The notes below the pieces were generated by a model. That model did no database searches, was not told the origin of the DNA, and saw only the letters and a program-made list of their open reading frames with translations. A stretch of DNA of 64,000 bases from Hominenteromicrobium sp964531265 (GTDB lineage Bacteria > Bacillota > Clostridia > Oscillospirales > Acutalibacteraceae). The first letter of the stretch is position 1; the number at the start of each line of letters is the position of its first letter. Shown in pieces: positions 1 through 7,685 of the stretch. Location of the stretch: positions 1-64,000 of the forward strand of contig CAZHDW010000003.1 in the NCBI GenBank assembly GCA_964531265.1. The letters are read 5' to 3'. Both the position numbers and the translations under genes were made by a program.

Positions 1-132
1 GTGTTGCAAGTATTATTGTACACTTCTGTTGCAGATAATGTAGAGAGAAATAACCAATGTCATTTAGTTTGCCTCAAATTCATCTATTTGAATTCGTTCA
101 ATAACTCAGAATTGATTGACCTATTTTATATA

Positions 133-246
133 TTACAATTGTTTCTCTGCCACTAAAATCATTCCCTCTTCTATTTCTACTTCTCTAATTATTTCAAATC
201 CATTTTTTCTCCAAAAATGATTAGATTGAGGATGCGGACAGTCTTG
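133..246 (-). pseudogene. C-terminal remnant of a GNAT acetyltransferase
   Basis: Read on the minus strand, an open frame ends at a TAA and encodes about 37 residues resembling the end of a GNAT N-acetyltransferase: a HPQSNHFWRKNGFE stretch (the usual strand-5 'FWkknGFe' block) followed by a short beta strand ending in VAEKQL. There is no start codon or acetyl-CoA-binding motif; the frame runs back into a long hairpin. The stretch is more AT-rich than its neighbours. I infer a broken or truncated gene. An open frame on the plus strand across the window start is the alternative reading. Confidence 0.45.
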
Positions 247-260
247 AATACTAAATAATA

Positions 261-300
261 GCCACGGCTGTTGCTCCGAGAATGGAGCAGCAGTCGTGGC
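261..300. repeat. Long inverted repeat (hairpin) beside the acetyltransferase remnant
   Basis: A 17-bp stem with two G-U pairs and a six-base loop (gagaat). Neither side has a clean run of T; the minus strand continues TATTATTTAG. It could be a degenerate terminator or the scar of a rearrangement. From here to about 480 I see no gene on either strand. Confidence 0.6.
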
Positions 301-486
301 TCTCGTTTATGCAAGAGATTTATTTCTTCTTAATATCGACAATTACAAGTGTTCGTATACGAGAGTACCTGTAGCCGGGATTTGGTAAAACTATCATCGT
401 TCTTGTACGCAAGGCTTAATATCTCAGCTGGCATCACAAGATACTTCGTTGTGAAATATACACAAAAAACACTTCTGAAAATTGGC

Positions 487-514
487 TTTACTTTCTGTTT
501 TGAAGTAGTATAAT
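487..514 (+). promoter_or_regulatory. Probable promoter of the SDR gene
   Basis: TTTACT, 16-bp spacer, perfect TATAAT, ending 28 bases before the ATG at 543. Confidence 0.5.
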
Positions 515-542
515 GAACAAAAATGACGGGAGGTTGTTCATT

Positions 543-1307
543 ATGAATTTTACAGGTAAAACCGCTATATCCACCGGTGCGGCATCCGGTATGGGTCTGC
601 TGTTTGCGCAGAATTTTGCAGCACTCGGTGGAAATGTGCTGATGTGCGATGTCAATGAGGAGGTTCTGACCGAAAAGGTCAGAGAGATAAATGAAAAGGG
701 TGTCGGCAGGGCAGAGGGAATTGTCTGTGACGTGCGCGACTATGCCCAGGTGTGCGGAGCAAGGGACAGAGCCGTTGAGCTTTTCGGTAGCATCGATGTT
801 ATGGCGAACTTTGCCGGCGGCACAGCAGTGCGCATGTGCAAGGTGGACGGCCGGAAATATCCCGAGTTTCCGGACGTGCCGATAGATGTTTACGACTGGG
901 GTCTGGATGTAAACCTTAAGGGCCCGTTCTATTTTGCACATGCTGTTTTAAAGCAGATGCGTGAGCAGAAGAGCGGACTTATCATCAACATAGGCTCTAT
1001 CACAGGTGCTGAGGGCGACGGCTACGGTATGGAATATCCCACAGCAAAGGCCGGCCTTATGTACGGACTTACAAAATCCATTGCTCAGTACGGCGCAAAA
1101 TACGACATACGCTGTGTATGTGTTTCCCCTGGCCCGGTGCTTACAAGGGCTGCGATGGCGAATATGCATACCCTGCTCGGCCGTGCAGCGGAGCCGCAGG
1201 AGATCATCGACCTCATTCTGTTCATTGCCTCTGAAAAGGGTCAATTCATCAACGGTGAAAACATTTTGATAGATGGCGGCAGAAACGCCGCAGGCAGGAA
1301 TTGCTGA
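543..1307 (+). CDS. Short-chain dehydrogenase/reductase (SDR)
   Basis: Classical SDR of 254 residues, expected to be a cytosolic NAD(P)-dependent oxidoreductase acting on a hydroxyl or keto group. Visible: the TGAASGMG nucleotide-binding motif at residues 11-18, an ANFAGG equivalent of NNAG, and the catalytic triad Ser152, Tyr165 (YPTAK) and Lys169. The C-terminal FINGENILIDGG block is typical of FabG-like SDRs. The ATG at 543 follows GGGAGG at good spacing; an upstream ATG at 513 has no ribosome site. One base separates it from the dehydroquinase-like gene, so the two form an operon. Substrate unknown; a sugar, polyol or quinate/shikimate-type substrate would suit the partner. Confidence 0.85.
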   Translation: MNFTGKTAISTGAASGMGLLFAQNFAALGGNVLMCDVNEEVLTEKVREINEKGVGRAEGIVCDVRDYAQVCGARDRAVELFGSIDVMANFAGGTAVRMCKVDGRKYPEFPDVPIDVYDWGLDVNLKGPFYFAHAVLKQMREQKSGLIINIGSITGAEGDGYGMEYPTAKAGLMYGLTKSIAQYGAKYDIRCVCVSPGPVLTRAAMANMHTLLGRAAEPQEIIDLILFIASEKGQFINGENILIDGGRNAAGRNC

Positions 1308-1308
1308 T

Positions 1309-2070
1309 ATGAAGGATATATTTTTTAATAGCAACAAGGCTGTGCTCACAGTAATGGTTCAGGCGCGTGACCCGGAGAGGGTCAAAGAGCTGATGAGGCT
1401 GTCCGTTCCGGAGGGTGCAGAAGCCTTCGGTATGCAGTTTGAACAGATGAAGCCCGAATACAGGACTGAAGAGGTTTACAGGGAGCTTTTTACATATGCC
1501 GGTGATAAGCCGATATATGCCACGAATTATCGCACGGGCCTGAATGAGGGGAAGTCCGATGAGCAGCTTGCCGAGGAATTATTGGAGATAGCGCGCTGCG
1601 GAGCCGATGTGTGCGACGTAATGGGCGACTATTTCGACAGGCAGCCCGATGAAATGGCCGTGGATGAGAAAGCTATTGAAAGGCAAATGCAGTTTATCCG
1701 ACAGCTTCATGAGTGCGGATCCAAGGTGCTTATGTCCTCCCATGTTTTAAAGTATACTCCGGCGGAGCGTGTACTTGAAATCGCTCTTGAGCAGCAGCGC
1801 CGCGGTGCCGATATATGCAAGATAGTGACCGGCGCGGAGAATATGGAGCAGCAGCTTGAGAATCTCAAAATGATAAATATGCTTAAGGAGAAGCTCGATA
1901 TACCGTTCTTGTTCCTTTGCGGCGGAGAATGCAGTCTTTTGAGAAGAATCGGCGGCGAGCTCGGCTGCTGCATGTATCTGTGCGTGCATGAGCACGATGA
2001 GCTTGCGACAAGCGTTCAGCCGCTTCTCGGCGACATGGTGGAATTGCGAGACAGAATGAGCAGGGCTTAA
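1309..2070 (+). CDS. Divergent type I 3-dehydroquinate dehydratase-like protein
   Basis: A 253-residue protein with the TIM-barrel layout of class I dehydroquinases (AroD). The Schiff-base lysine is in ADICKIV and the partner histidine in SSHVLKYTP, matching the family's HDF..TP and DIPKIA blocks; the substrate arginine in NYRT and an Arg in LLRRIGGE also remain. The family's EWR motif near the N terminus reads GMQ, the Asp after the catalytic His is Val, and the late Gln-containing loop is not recognisable. So the dehydratase chemistry may be kept with altered substrate binding. It is the only dehydroquinase candidate in the window, since the aro cluster lacks one. Start chosen at the ATG after the SDR stop, because the longer frame overlaps the SDR. 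Confidence 0.65.
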   Translation: MKDIFFNSNKAVLTVMVQARDPERVKELMRLSVPEGAEAFGMQFEQMKPEYRTEEVYRELFTYAGDKPIYATNYRTGLNEGKSDEQLAEELLEIARCGADVCDVMGDYFDRQPDEMAVDEKAIERQMQFIRQLHECGSKVLMSSHVLKYTPAERVLEIALEQQRRGADICKIVTGAENMEQQLENLKMINMLKEKLDIPFLFLCGGECSLLRRIGGELGCCMYLCVHEHDELATSVQPLLGDMVELRDRMSRA

Positions 2071-2074
2071 TTCA

Positions 2075-2827
2075 TCAAATGCGGTACTGCCGACGTATCT
2101 CCCTGGGCGAAGCTCCGAACTGCGCCTTGAATTTTTTCCGGAAATACGATGGAGAGCTGAAGCCGAACTCATCACTGATGGCTTCTATTGAGCGATCTGT
2201 GCTTATTAGGATGTCTCTTGCGGCTTCAAGAACGATTTGGTTTCTAAGCTGATTCAATGTTATGTCCGATGATTTTTTGAAAGCGGCATACAGCGCAGCC
2301 ACGCTTACCGTGCAGCTTTTTGCAAGTGCAGCCACGTCAGCGGAGGGACAACGCATGAGATATTCGCGTGTTTTTTCCACGATATCGCGTGATCTGCTCG
2401 GTAGCACCGAGCGCATTTTCGGCAGCAGCATACCGGACAGCGTGTAAAAGCGGCCTATGTCTGCGGCTGTCAGCGGAGAGGCCGAGGACAGCGCGTGAAA
2501 CAACGGCACCGCCTCCGGGGCGGGTGGCAGAGTTTGCGTGGGATAGCTCTTGTTCTCAAAATTCGGAAGACAGCTAAAACCCAATGAAATAAGCTTTATT
2601 TCCGGCTCGCCGTACCAGTAGGATTGATATTTGCATTGCTTTGGAATAAAGAAGATATCGCCCTCGTGCACATCCACAGTCTCGCTTTCGGTGACAAGCC
2701 TTGCGTGCCCGGAGAGCATGAGGGCAAAATAATGTGAGGCAGCACCACAGCGGTTGTCGGTATAATGAAAATTAGTGTAGCTGAGCGTGAGAAAGATAAA
2801 GCTGCGCGAGAAATTTATATCATTCAT
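2075..2827 (-). CDS. AraC-family transcriptional regulator with cupin sensor domain
   Basis: A 250-residue cytosolic DNA-binding regulator. Residues about 30-85 form a cupin-like sensor (GHARLVTESETVDVHEGDIFFIP). The C-terminal ~100 residues carry two helix-turn-helix units ending FGFSSPSYFRKKFKAQFG and SPREIRR, the AraC/XylS signature. It is transcribed away from the MDR/Gfo operon and converges tightly with the dehydroquinase-like gene (4 bases apart). Direct repeats in the divergent promoter region make it the likely activator of that operon. Ligand unknown, probably a sugar or its oxidation product. Confidence 0.85.
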   Translation of the reverse strand: MNDINFSRSFIFLTLSYTNFHYTDNRCGAASHYFALMLSGHARLVTESETVDVHEGDIFFIPKQCKYQSYWYGEPEIKLISLGFSCLPNFENKSYPTQTLPPAPEAVPLFHALSSASPLTAADIGRFYTLSGMLLPKMRSVLPSRSRDIVEKTREYLMRCPSADVAALAKSCTVSVAALYAAFKKSSDITLNQLRNQIVLEAARDILISTDRSIEAISDEFGFSSPSYFRKKFKAQFGASPREIRRQYRI

Positions 2828-2874
2828 GATAAATACTCCGTTTACAATTATATAAAATTACCCGGTTTTTTATA

Positions 2875-2913
2875 GAATGTCACATTTTAATCGGAATGTC
2901 AATATGGTATAAC
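2875..2913 (+). promoter_or_regulatory. Promoter of the MDR/Gfo operon with AraC-type direct repeats
   Basis: GAATGTCA occurs twice in the same orientation (2875-2882 and 2894-2901), 19 bp start to start, followed by TATAAC at 2908-2913. The -35 region (TTTTAA) is poor, as expected for an activator-dependent promoter. The repeats lie between the divergent AraC gene and the operon. Confidence 0.5.
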
Positions 2914-2944
2914 TACGGTAGATCGAATTTGGGAGGTCGTTAAA

Positions 2945-3964
2945 ATGAAATGTAGTCAGATCGTATTTACCGATGTTAATAAGGCCGAGCTGCTTGAGGC
3001 AGAGGTGGCCGAGCCGGCAGCAAACGAGGTAGTGGTAGAGACAATGGTCTCAACCATAAGCTGCGGCACCGAAAGAGCGAATATCACCGGCAACCCGAAT
3101 GTAAACGGGGCCGGAGCGTCATCGGTTTCCTTCCCGAGATATCTCGGCTATAATAGCTGCGGAATCGTTGTCAAAAAGGGTGAGGCTGTCAAAAGCGTGA
3201 AGGTCGGCGACAAAGTTGTGGTGACATGGGCGTTCCACAAAAAGTACAACACCGTGACCGAAAGCAATGTGGTTAAAATAGAGGATGCAAATGTAAGCTT
3301 TGAGACGGGCGCAATGTGCCTTATCGGAAGCTTTCCGATGGCGGCTATTCGCAAAACAAGGCTTGAAATGGGCGAAAGCGCAATAGTCATGGGTCTTGGC
3401 ATACTCGGCATGATCGCCGTAAAGCTGCTGAGAGTAGCAGGCGCAGTGCCGATAATCGCGGCGGATCCAAACCCGGAGAGACGCAAAATAGCGCTTGAAA
3501 ACGGTGCCGATTATGCCTTTGATCCGCTTGAGCCGGATTTTGCTCAGCAGGTCAAGAAGATAACAAACGGCGGTGTCAAGGTTGCCATCGAGGTAACGGG
3601 TGTGGGCGCAGGCTTCAATGAGGCCTTGGACTGCATGGCAAAGTTCGGCCGCGTGGCCCTGCTTGGCTGCACACGTGATTCAAACTTTACCGTAGATTAC
3701 TATAAAAAGATACATGCTCCCGGCATTACGGTTATCGGTGCACACACGGTGGCACGCCCGGATTTTGAATCCCATCCGGGCTGGTTCACACATGCCGATG
3801 ACATTAGGGCGATTTTGAAGCTCTGCTCCGGCGGCAGACTCTGCCTTGAAAACCTCATCGAGGAGACACATCTTCCGGAGGAATGCGGAGAGGTCTACAA
3901 CAGACTGGTGTTTGATAAAAAATTCCCGGTGGTTGCGCAGTTCGATTGGAGAAGCAGCAAATGA
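2945..3964 (+). CDS. Zinc-type alcohol dehydrogenase (MDR superfamily)
   Basis: Medium-chain dehydrogenase of 339 residues: N-terminal GroES-like domain, then a Rossmann domain with GLGILGMIAVKLL near residue 150. The N-terminal SCGTERANITG block is typical of MDR members that act on sugar-like alcohols. The usual GHE zinc motif reads GYN and the structural cysteine cluster is not visible, so metal dependence is uncertain. First gene of a five-gene operon; its TGA overlaps the next ATG by four bases (ATGA). Ribosome site GGGAGG. Likely oxidises or reduces the same compound class as the following Gfo/Idh/MocA enzymes. Confidence 0.8.
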   Translation: MKCSQIVFTDVNKAELLEAEVAEPAANEVVVETMVSTISCGTERANITGNPNVNGAGASSVSFPRYLGYNSCGIVVKKGEAVKSVKVGDKVVVTWAFHKKYNTVTESNVVKIEDANVSFETGAMCLIGSFPMAAIRKTRLEMGESAIVMGLGILGMIAVKLLRVAGAVPIIAADPNPERRKIALENGADYAFDPLEPDFAQQVKKITNGGVKVAIEVTGVGAGFNEALDCMAKFGRVALLGCTRDSNFTVDYYKKIHAPGITVIGAHTVARPDFESHPGWFTHADDIRAILKLCSGGRLCLENLIEETHLPEECGEVYNRLVFDKKFPVVAQFDWRSSK

Positions 3965-4977
3965 GAAGGCTCAGGGTTGCACAGATAGGTGCCGGGCATG
4001 ACCATGCGGCGGATATTATCACCACTCTCAAAATGCACAGTGATATATTTGACCTTGTGGGCTTTGCGGTTGTGCCGGAGGATGCGGAAAACAGCAGTGC
4101 GTTCAGATTTGAAGCCAAAAAAGAGATGTACAGCGGCGTAACGCAGCTTTCCGTGGAAGATATTCTGAATATGGATGACCTCGACGCCGTGTGCATAGAG
4201 ACCGAGGACAGAGCGCTGACCAAATACGCTGTTATGGCTGCCGAAAGGGGACTGAATATCCACATGGACAAGCCCGGCGGAACGGACAGCGGGGAATATG
4301 ACAGGCTCATAGACCTTGTTAAGAGCCGTGGACTCGTGTTCCATGTGGGATACATGTACCGCTATAATTCGGCGGTAATCAAGCTGAAAAAGGATATTAC
4401 TGAGGGCAAGCTGGGGGATATCATTTCGGTGGAGGCCCAAATGAATTGCCTTCACAATGCGGAAAAGCGCGAATGGCTCGGCAATTACCCTGGCGGTATG
4501 CTGTATTTTCTCGGGTGCCACATGATTGACCTGATATATTCCATACAAGGTGAGCCGCAGGAGGTCATACCGCTGAGTGCCGTATCCGGGCTTTGCGGAA
4601 CATGCTCCGAGGACTTCGGTATGGCAGCGTTCAGATACAAAAACGGTGTGTCCTTTGCAAAGAGCTCCGCTGTCGAAAATGGCGGTTTCGAGCGCAGACA
4701 GCTTGTTGTGTGCGGCACAAAGGGCACTGGTGAGTTGAGACCGCTTGAAGTGGTCGACAGCTCCTGCGTGAATACCTTCGTGCCGATAAAAACCGGTGTC
4801 AGAGAGATATTTGACGGTGCTCCGGCGCCGTATGAGACAGCTCCAAGCGGCAGATATGATGCCATGATGTGCGCGTTTGCCGATTATATTACGGGCAAAA
4901 AAGCCAATCCCTTCGGTTATGAATATGAGAGAGCGCTGCACAGGCTGATACTTCGTGCGTGCGGAAAGGACATTTGA
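3961..4977 (+). CDS. Gfo/Idh/MocA-family oxidoreductase, tandem copy 1
   Basis: A 338-residue NAD(P)-dependent dehydrogenase: N-terminal Rossmann fold, then the alpha/beta C-terminal domain containing GYMYRYNSA and GGMLYFLGCHMIDL (the His of the catalytic region). The dinucleotide loop is GAGHDH rather than GxGxxG, and the EKP motif reads DKPGG; both are shared with the next gene. Members usually oxidise or reduce hydroxyls of sugars, inositols or glycosides. Start is the ATG in the ATGA overlap, preceded by GGAG; a TTG 15 bases upstream is less likely. It and its neighbour clearly arose by tandem duplication. Confidence 0.85.
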   Translation: MRRLRVAQIGAGHDHAADIITTLKMHSDIFDLVGFAVVPEDAENSSAFRFEAKKEMYSGVTQLSVEDILNMDDLDAVCIETEDRALTKYAVMAAERGLNIHMDKPGGTDSGEYDRLIDLVKSRGLVFHVGYMYRYNSAVIKLKKDITEGKLGDIISVEAQMNCLHNAEKREWLGNYPGGMLYFLGCHMIDLIYSIQGEPQEVIPLSAVSGLCGTCSEDFGMAAFRYKNGVSFAKSSAVENGGFERRQLVVCGTKGTGELRPLEVVDSSCVNTFVPIKTGVREIFDGAPAPYETAPSGRYDAMMCAFADYITGKKANPFGYEYERALHRLILRACGKDI

Positions 4978-4978
4978 A

Positions 4979-6007
4979 ATGAAGAGGATAAGAATAGCTC
5001 AGATAGGCACGGGACATGACCATGCCCCGGCTGCTATATCCACCCTAAAGCTGCTCAGCGATATATATGAGTTGGTCGGCTATGCGGTCGTGCCGGAGGA
5101 TTCCGGGAATGTCGAGGCCAATCGATTTGAAGCGTGCAGTCATTTTTATGAGGGCGTTCCGCGGCTCACCGTTGACGAGATACTGAATATGGAGGATCTC
5201 GATGCCGTGTGTATAGAGACCGAGGACAGAGCGCTTACAAAATATGCTGTTATGGCGGCGGAAAAGGGACTGCATATCCAGATGGATAAGCCCGGCGGAA
5301 TCGACGATGCGGAATATGACAGTCTCATCGACATAGTAAAGGAGAAGGGGCTTGTTTTCCACCTCGGATACATGTACCGCTATAATCCTGCGGTGCTTAA
5401 GCTTAAAAAAGACGTAGCAGAGGGTAAGCTGGGCGAGATATATGCGGTTGAAGCACAGATGAACTGCCTGCATAATCTGCAAAAGCGCGAATGGCTCGGC
5501 AATTATCCGGGTGGCATGCTGTACTATCTCGGTTGCCACTTGATCGACCTTGTGTACAGCTTCTGCGGAAAGCCGGATGAGGTGCTGCCGCTGAGCAGGA
5601 GCATCGGTACGGATGGTGTTACCGCCGAGGATTTCGGCATGGCGGTTTTTAAATACAAAAACGGTGTCTCATTTGTGAAGAGCACGGCGGTCGAGCTCGG
5701 CGGTTTTGAGCGCAGACAGCTTGTTGTGTGCGGCACTAAGGGTACGGTGGAGCTGAAGCCGTTCGAATGGCTCGGCGGCGAATGCCCGGGAGTATTTTCG
5801 CCGCAGATAACCGGCGTGCGTGAGGCGTATGATGCGAATTGGCACGCTCGCGGAGAAAGACATGATACCGAGGTTCACGGAAGATACGATGCCATGTTCC
5901 GCGCCTTTGCGGATTACGTTCATGGTACAAGGGTGAATCCGTTCACCTATGAATATGAGAGGGAGCTGCACAAGCTGATTCTTCGTGCATGCGGAAAGGA
6001 TATATGA
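4979..6007 (+). CDS. Gfo/Idh/MocA-family oxidoreductase, tandem copy 2
   Basis: 342 residues, colinear with the preceding gene; by eye about two thirds of residues match, including GTGHDH, MDKPGG, LGYMYRYNPAV and the shared ending LILRACGKDI. Between residues about 290 and 315 this copy has a longer loop (ANWHARGERHD). Predicted as an NAD(P)-dependent sugar or glycoside oxidoreductase in the cytosol. One base separates it from the upstream stop, and another TGATATG junction links it to the next gene, so translation is probably coupled. Two retained copies may form a heteromer or act on different substrates. Confidence 0.85.
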   Translation: MKRIRIAQIGTGHDHAPAAISTLKLLSDIYELVGYAVVPEDSGNVEANRFEACSHFYEGVPRLTVDEILNMEDLDAVCIETEDRALTKYAVMAAEKGLHIQMDKPGGIDDAEYDSLIDIVKEKGLVFHLGYMYRYNPAVLKLKKDVAEGKLGEIYAVEAQMNCLHNLQKREWLGNYPGGMLYYLGCHLIDLVYSFCGKPDEVLPLSRSIGTDGVTAEDFGMAVFKYKNGVSFVKSTAVELGGFERRQLVVCGTKGTVELKPFEWLGGECPGVFSPQITGVREAYDANWHARGERHDTEVHGRYDAMFRAFADYVHGTRVNPFTYEYERELHKLILRACGKDI

Positions 6008-6008
6008 T

Positions 6009-6992
6009 ATGAAAGCAGTGCTTGTTAACGATGACAGAAGCCTTCGTTGGGATGATGTTCCGAATCCGGAGATAAAGCCGGATGAGGTGTTGGTGGAAAT
6101 ACACGCGGCGGCGCTGAACCGTGCCGACCTTATGCAGCGTGAGGGTGATTATCCGCCCCCGCCGGGCTGCCCGGATTGGATGGGCCTTGAGATAGCCGGA
6201 GTTATCACGGAGATCGGTGCGGAGGCTGCGGAAGAATCAAGATGGAAAATAGGGGACAGGGTCTGTGCACTGCTTGGCGGCGGTGGCTATGCCGAATATG
6301 CGGCGGTGCGCTATGATATGCTCATGCCCGTTCCGAACGGCTGCACTATGGTTGAGGCTGCGGCTATACCGGAGGCATTTGCAACGGCATATCTTAACCT
6401 CTTCATGGAGGGCGGACTTAAGGAGGGTAACACTCTGCTTATGAATGCAGGTGCATCGGGTCTTGCCAGCGTGGTGATACCCATGGCAAAGGCTTTCGGA
6501 GCAAGAGTGATAACGACCGTGCTGAGCGACGAGATAGCTGACTCTATAAAGCATCTCAATGCCGACAGAGTGGTTGTCACACCCAAGGAGGATATCACTA
6601 AGGTGCTTCGTGAGGAGCTTGATGCCGGTCACGGAGTGGATGTCGCGATAGACTGCCTCGGCGGAGATATAATGGGCAAATGCGTTCATTATCTCACCCA
6701 TGGCGCTCGCTGGATAATGATAGCGGCGCTTGCAGGACAGCTTACGGAAATAGATTTGAAGAACATCTATGTTCGCAATGTGCGCATTATCGGCAGCACT
6801 CTACGCTCCAGAACACCGGCGGTAAAGGCGCAGATATTGGCCGAGCTTGTCGAAAGGGTATTCCCGAAGATAGAAAGCGGCGAGGTCAGACCCACCATCT
6901 ACAAAACGCTTCCGATAACTCAGGCTGAGGAAGCTCAGGACATTCTCTACAGGGGAGAGAATGTCGGAAAGGTCGTTCTTACGGTAGAATGA
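6009..6992 (+). CDS. Quinone oxidoreductase-type MDR (zinc-independent)
   Basis: A 327-residue MDR protein of the NADPH:quinone oxidoreductase/PIG3 group. Seen: MKAVLVN start, ALNRADLMQREGDYPPPPG (characteristic of the group), the nucleotide-binding block NAGASGLASVVIPMAKAFGA and a C-terminal GENVGKVVLTVE. No zinc ligands are apparent, as is normal for this branch. It likely reduces an enone, quinone or keto intermediate with NADPH. In the operon its stop overlaps the start of the metallo-hydrolase (ATGA). A general detoxification role is the alternative to a dedicated pathway step. Confidence 0.85.
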   Translation: MKAVLVNDDRSLRWDDVPNPEIKPDEVLVEIHAAALNRADLMQREGDYPPPPGCPDWMGLEIAGVITEIGAEAAEESRWKIGDRVCALLGGGGYAEYAAVRYDMLMPVPNGCTMVEAAAIPEAFATAYLNLFMEGGLKEGNTLLMNAGASGLASVVIPMAKAFGARVITTVLSDEIADSIKHLNADRVVVTPKEDITKVLREELDAGHGVDVAIDCLGGDIMGKCVHYLTHGARWIMIAALAGQLTEIDLKNIYVRNVRIIGSTLRSRTPAVKAQILAELVERVFPKIESGEVRPTIYKTLPITQAEEAQDILYRGENVGKVVLTVE

Positions 6993-7618
6993 GCAGGATT
7001 GAGATTGTTCCGATAACATATGGCAATACCGTGCTTTCCGAGAGCATGATATTCAGAAACGGTGACCCGGAAAAGACCAGGCCGATACCGTTCAAGATAT
7101 TTCTGCTGAAAACCGACGAGCGCCTTATACTGGTCGATGCAGGCTGTGTAACGATGCCGGATTTTGAAATGGAGAACTTCATCGGCCCGATAAGGGCACT
7201 GGAGAAGCTGGGAATACAGCCGGGTAATATAACGGATGTCGTTATCACTCATGCGCATCATGACCATATTGAATGTGTGAGCTGCTTCGAAAATGCGACC
7301 GTTCATATTCAAAGGGATGAATATGCGGACGGCAAGAGGTATTTCATGGACGGCATGACGGTGCGGCTCTTTGATGAATCCGCTGAGATATGCGAGGGTG
7401 TGCGTGTTGTGAAGATCGGCGGTCATTCACGGGGCTCGTGCATAGTTGAGGTCATTGACGGTGAGGATATGTTCATTCTCGCCGGAGACGAATGCTATAT
7501 GCGCGAATGCCTTGAAAGAAGGATACCCACCGGCTGCTCATACTGCTATGAGAACAGCAGAGCCTTCATTGAGAAGTACAGCCGTGGCTATAATGTACTA
7601 CTGTGCCACGATGACTAA
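6989..7618 (+). CDS. Metallo-beta-lactamase-fold hydrolase (AHL-lactonase-like)
   Basis: A 209-residue MBL-fold protein with HAHHDH metal motif near residues 88-93, a later GHSRGS histidine and an AGDEC aspartate, and a terminal His in LLCHDD. The length and N-terminal layout (GNTVLSESMIFRNGD..., VDAGCV) resemble the N-acyl-homoserine-lactone lactonase/AttM family, though the C-terminal tail is shorter than usual. In this operon a sugar-lactone hydrolase would logically follow an oxidoreductase; this is inference. Last gene of the operon, followed by a terminator shared with the convergent aldo/keto reductase gene. Confidence 0.75.
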   Translation: MSRIEIVPITYGNTVLSESMIFRNGDPEKTRPIPFKIFLLKTDERLILVDAGCVTMPDFEMENFIGPIRALEKLGIQPGNITDVVITHAHHDHIECVSCFENATVHIQRDEYADGKRYFMDGMTVRLFDESAEICEGVRVVKIGGHSRGSCIVEVIDGEDMFILAGDECYMRECLERRIPTGCSYCYENSRAFIEKYSRGYNVLLCHDD

Positions 7619-7634
7619 AGTAAAATATGCAGCA

Positions 7635-7668
7635 AAAACGGCCGCCCGATTATTCGGACGGCCGTTTT
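7635..7668. terminator. Bidirectional intrinsic terminator
   Basis: Perfect 10-bp stem AAAACGGCCG/CGGCCGTTTT with an inner CCGA/TCGG, giving U-tails on both strands between convergent genes. Confidence 0.85.
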
Positions 7669-7685
7669 GATAGCTTGATTTGCTT

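Noticed and set aside
1..156. Open frame on the plus strand from the window start
   Set aside because: No start or motif; overlaps the better-supported acetyltransferase remnant on the other strand. It could still be the tail of a gene outside the window.
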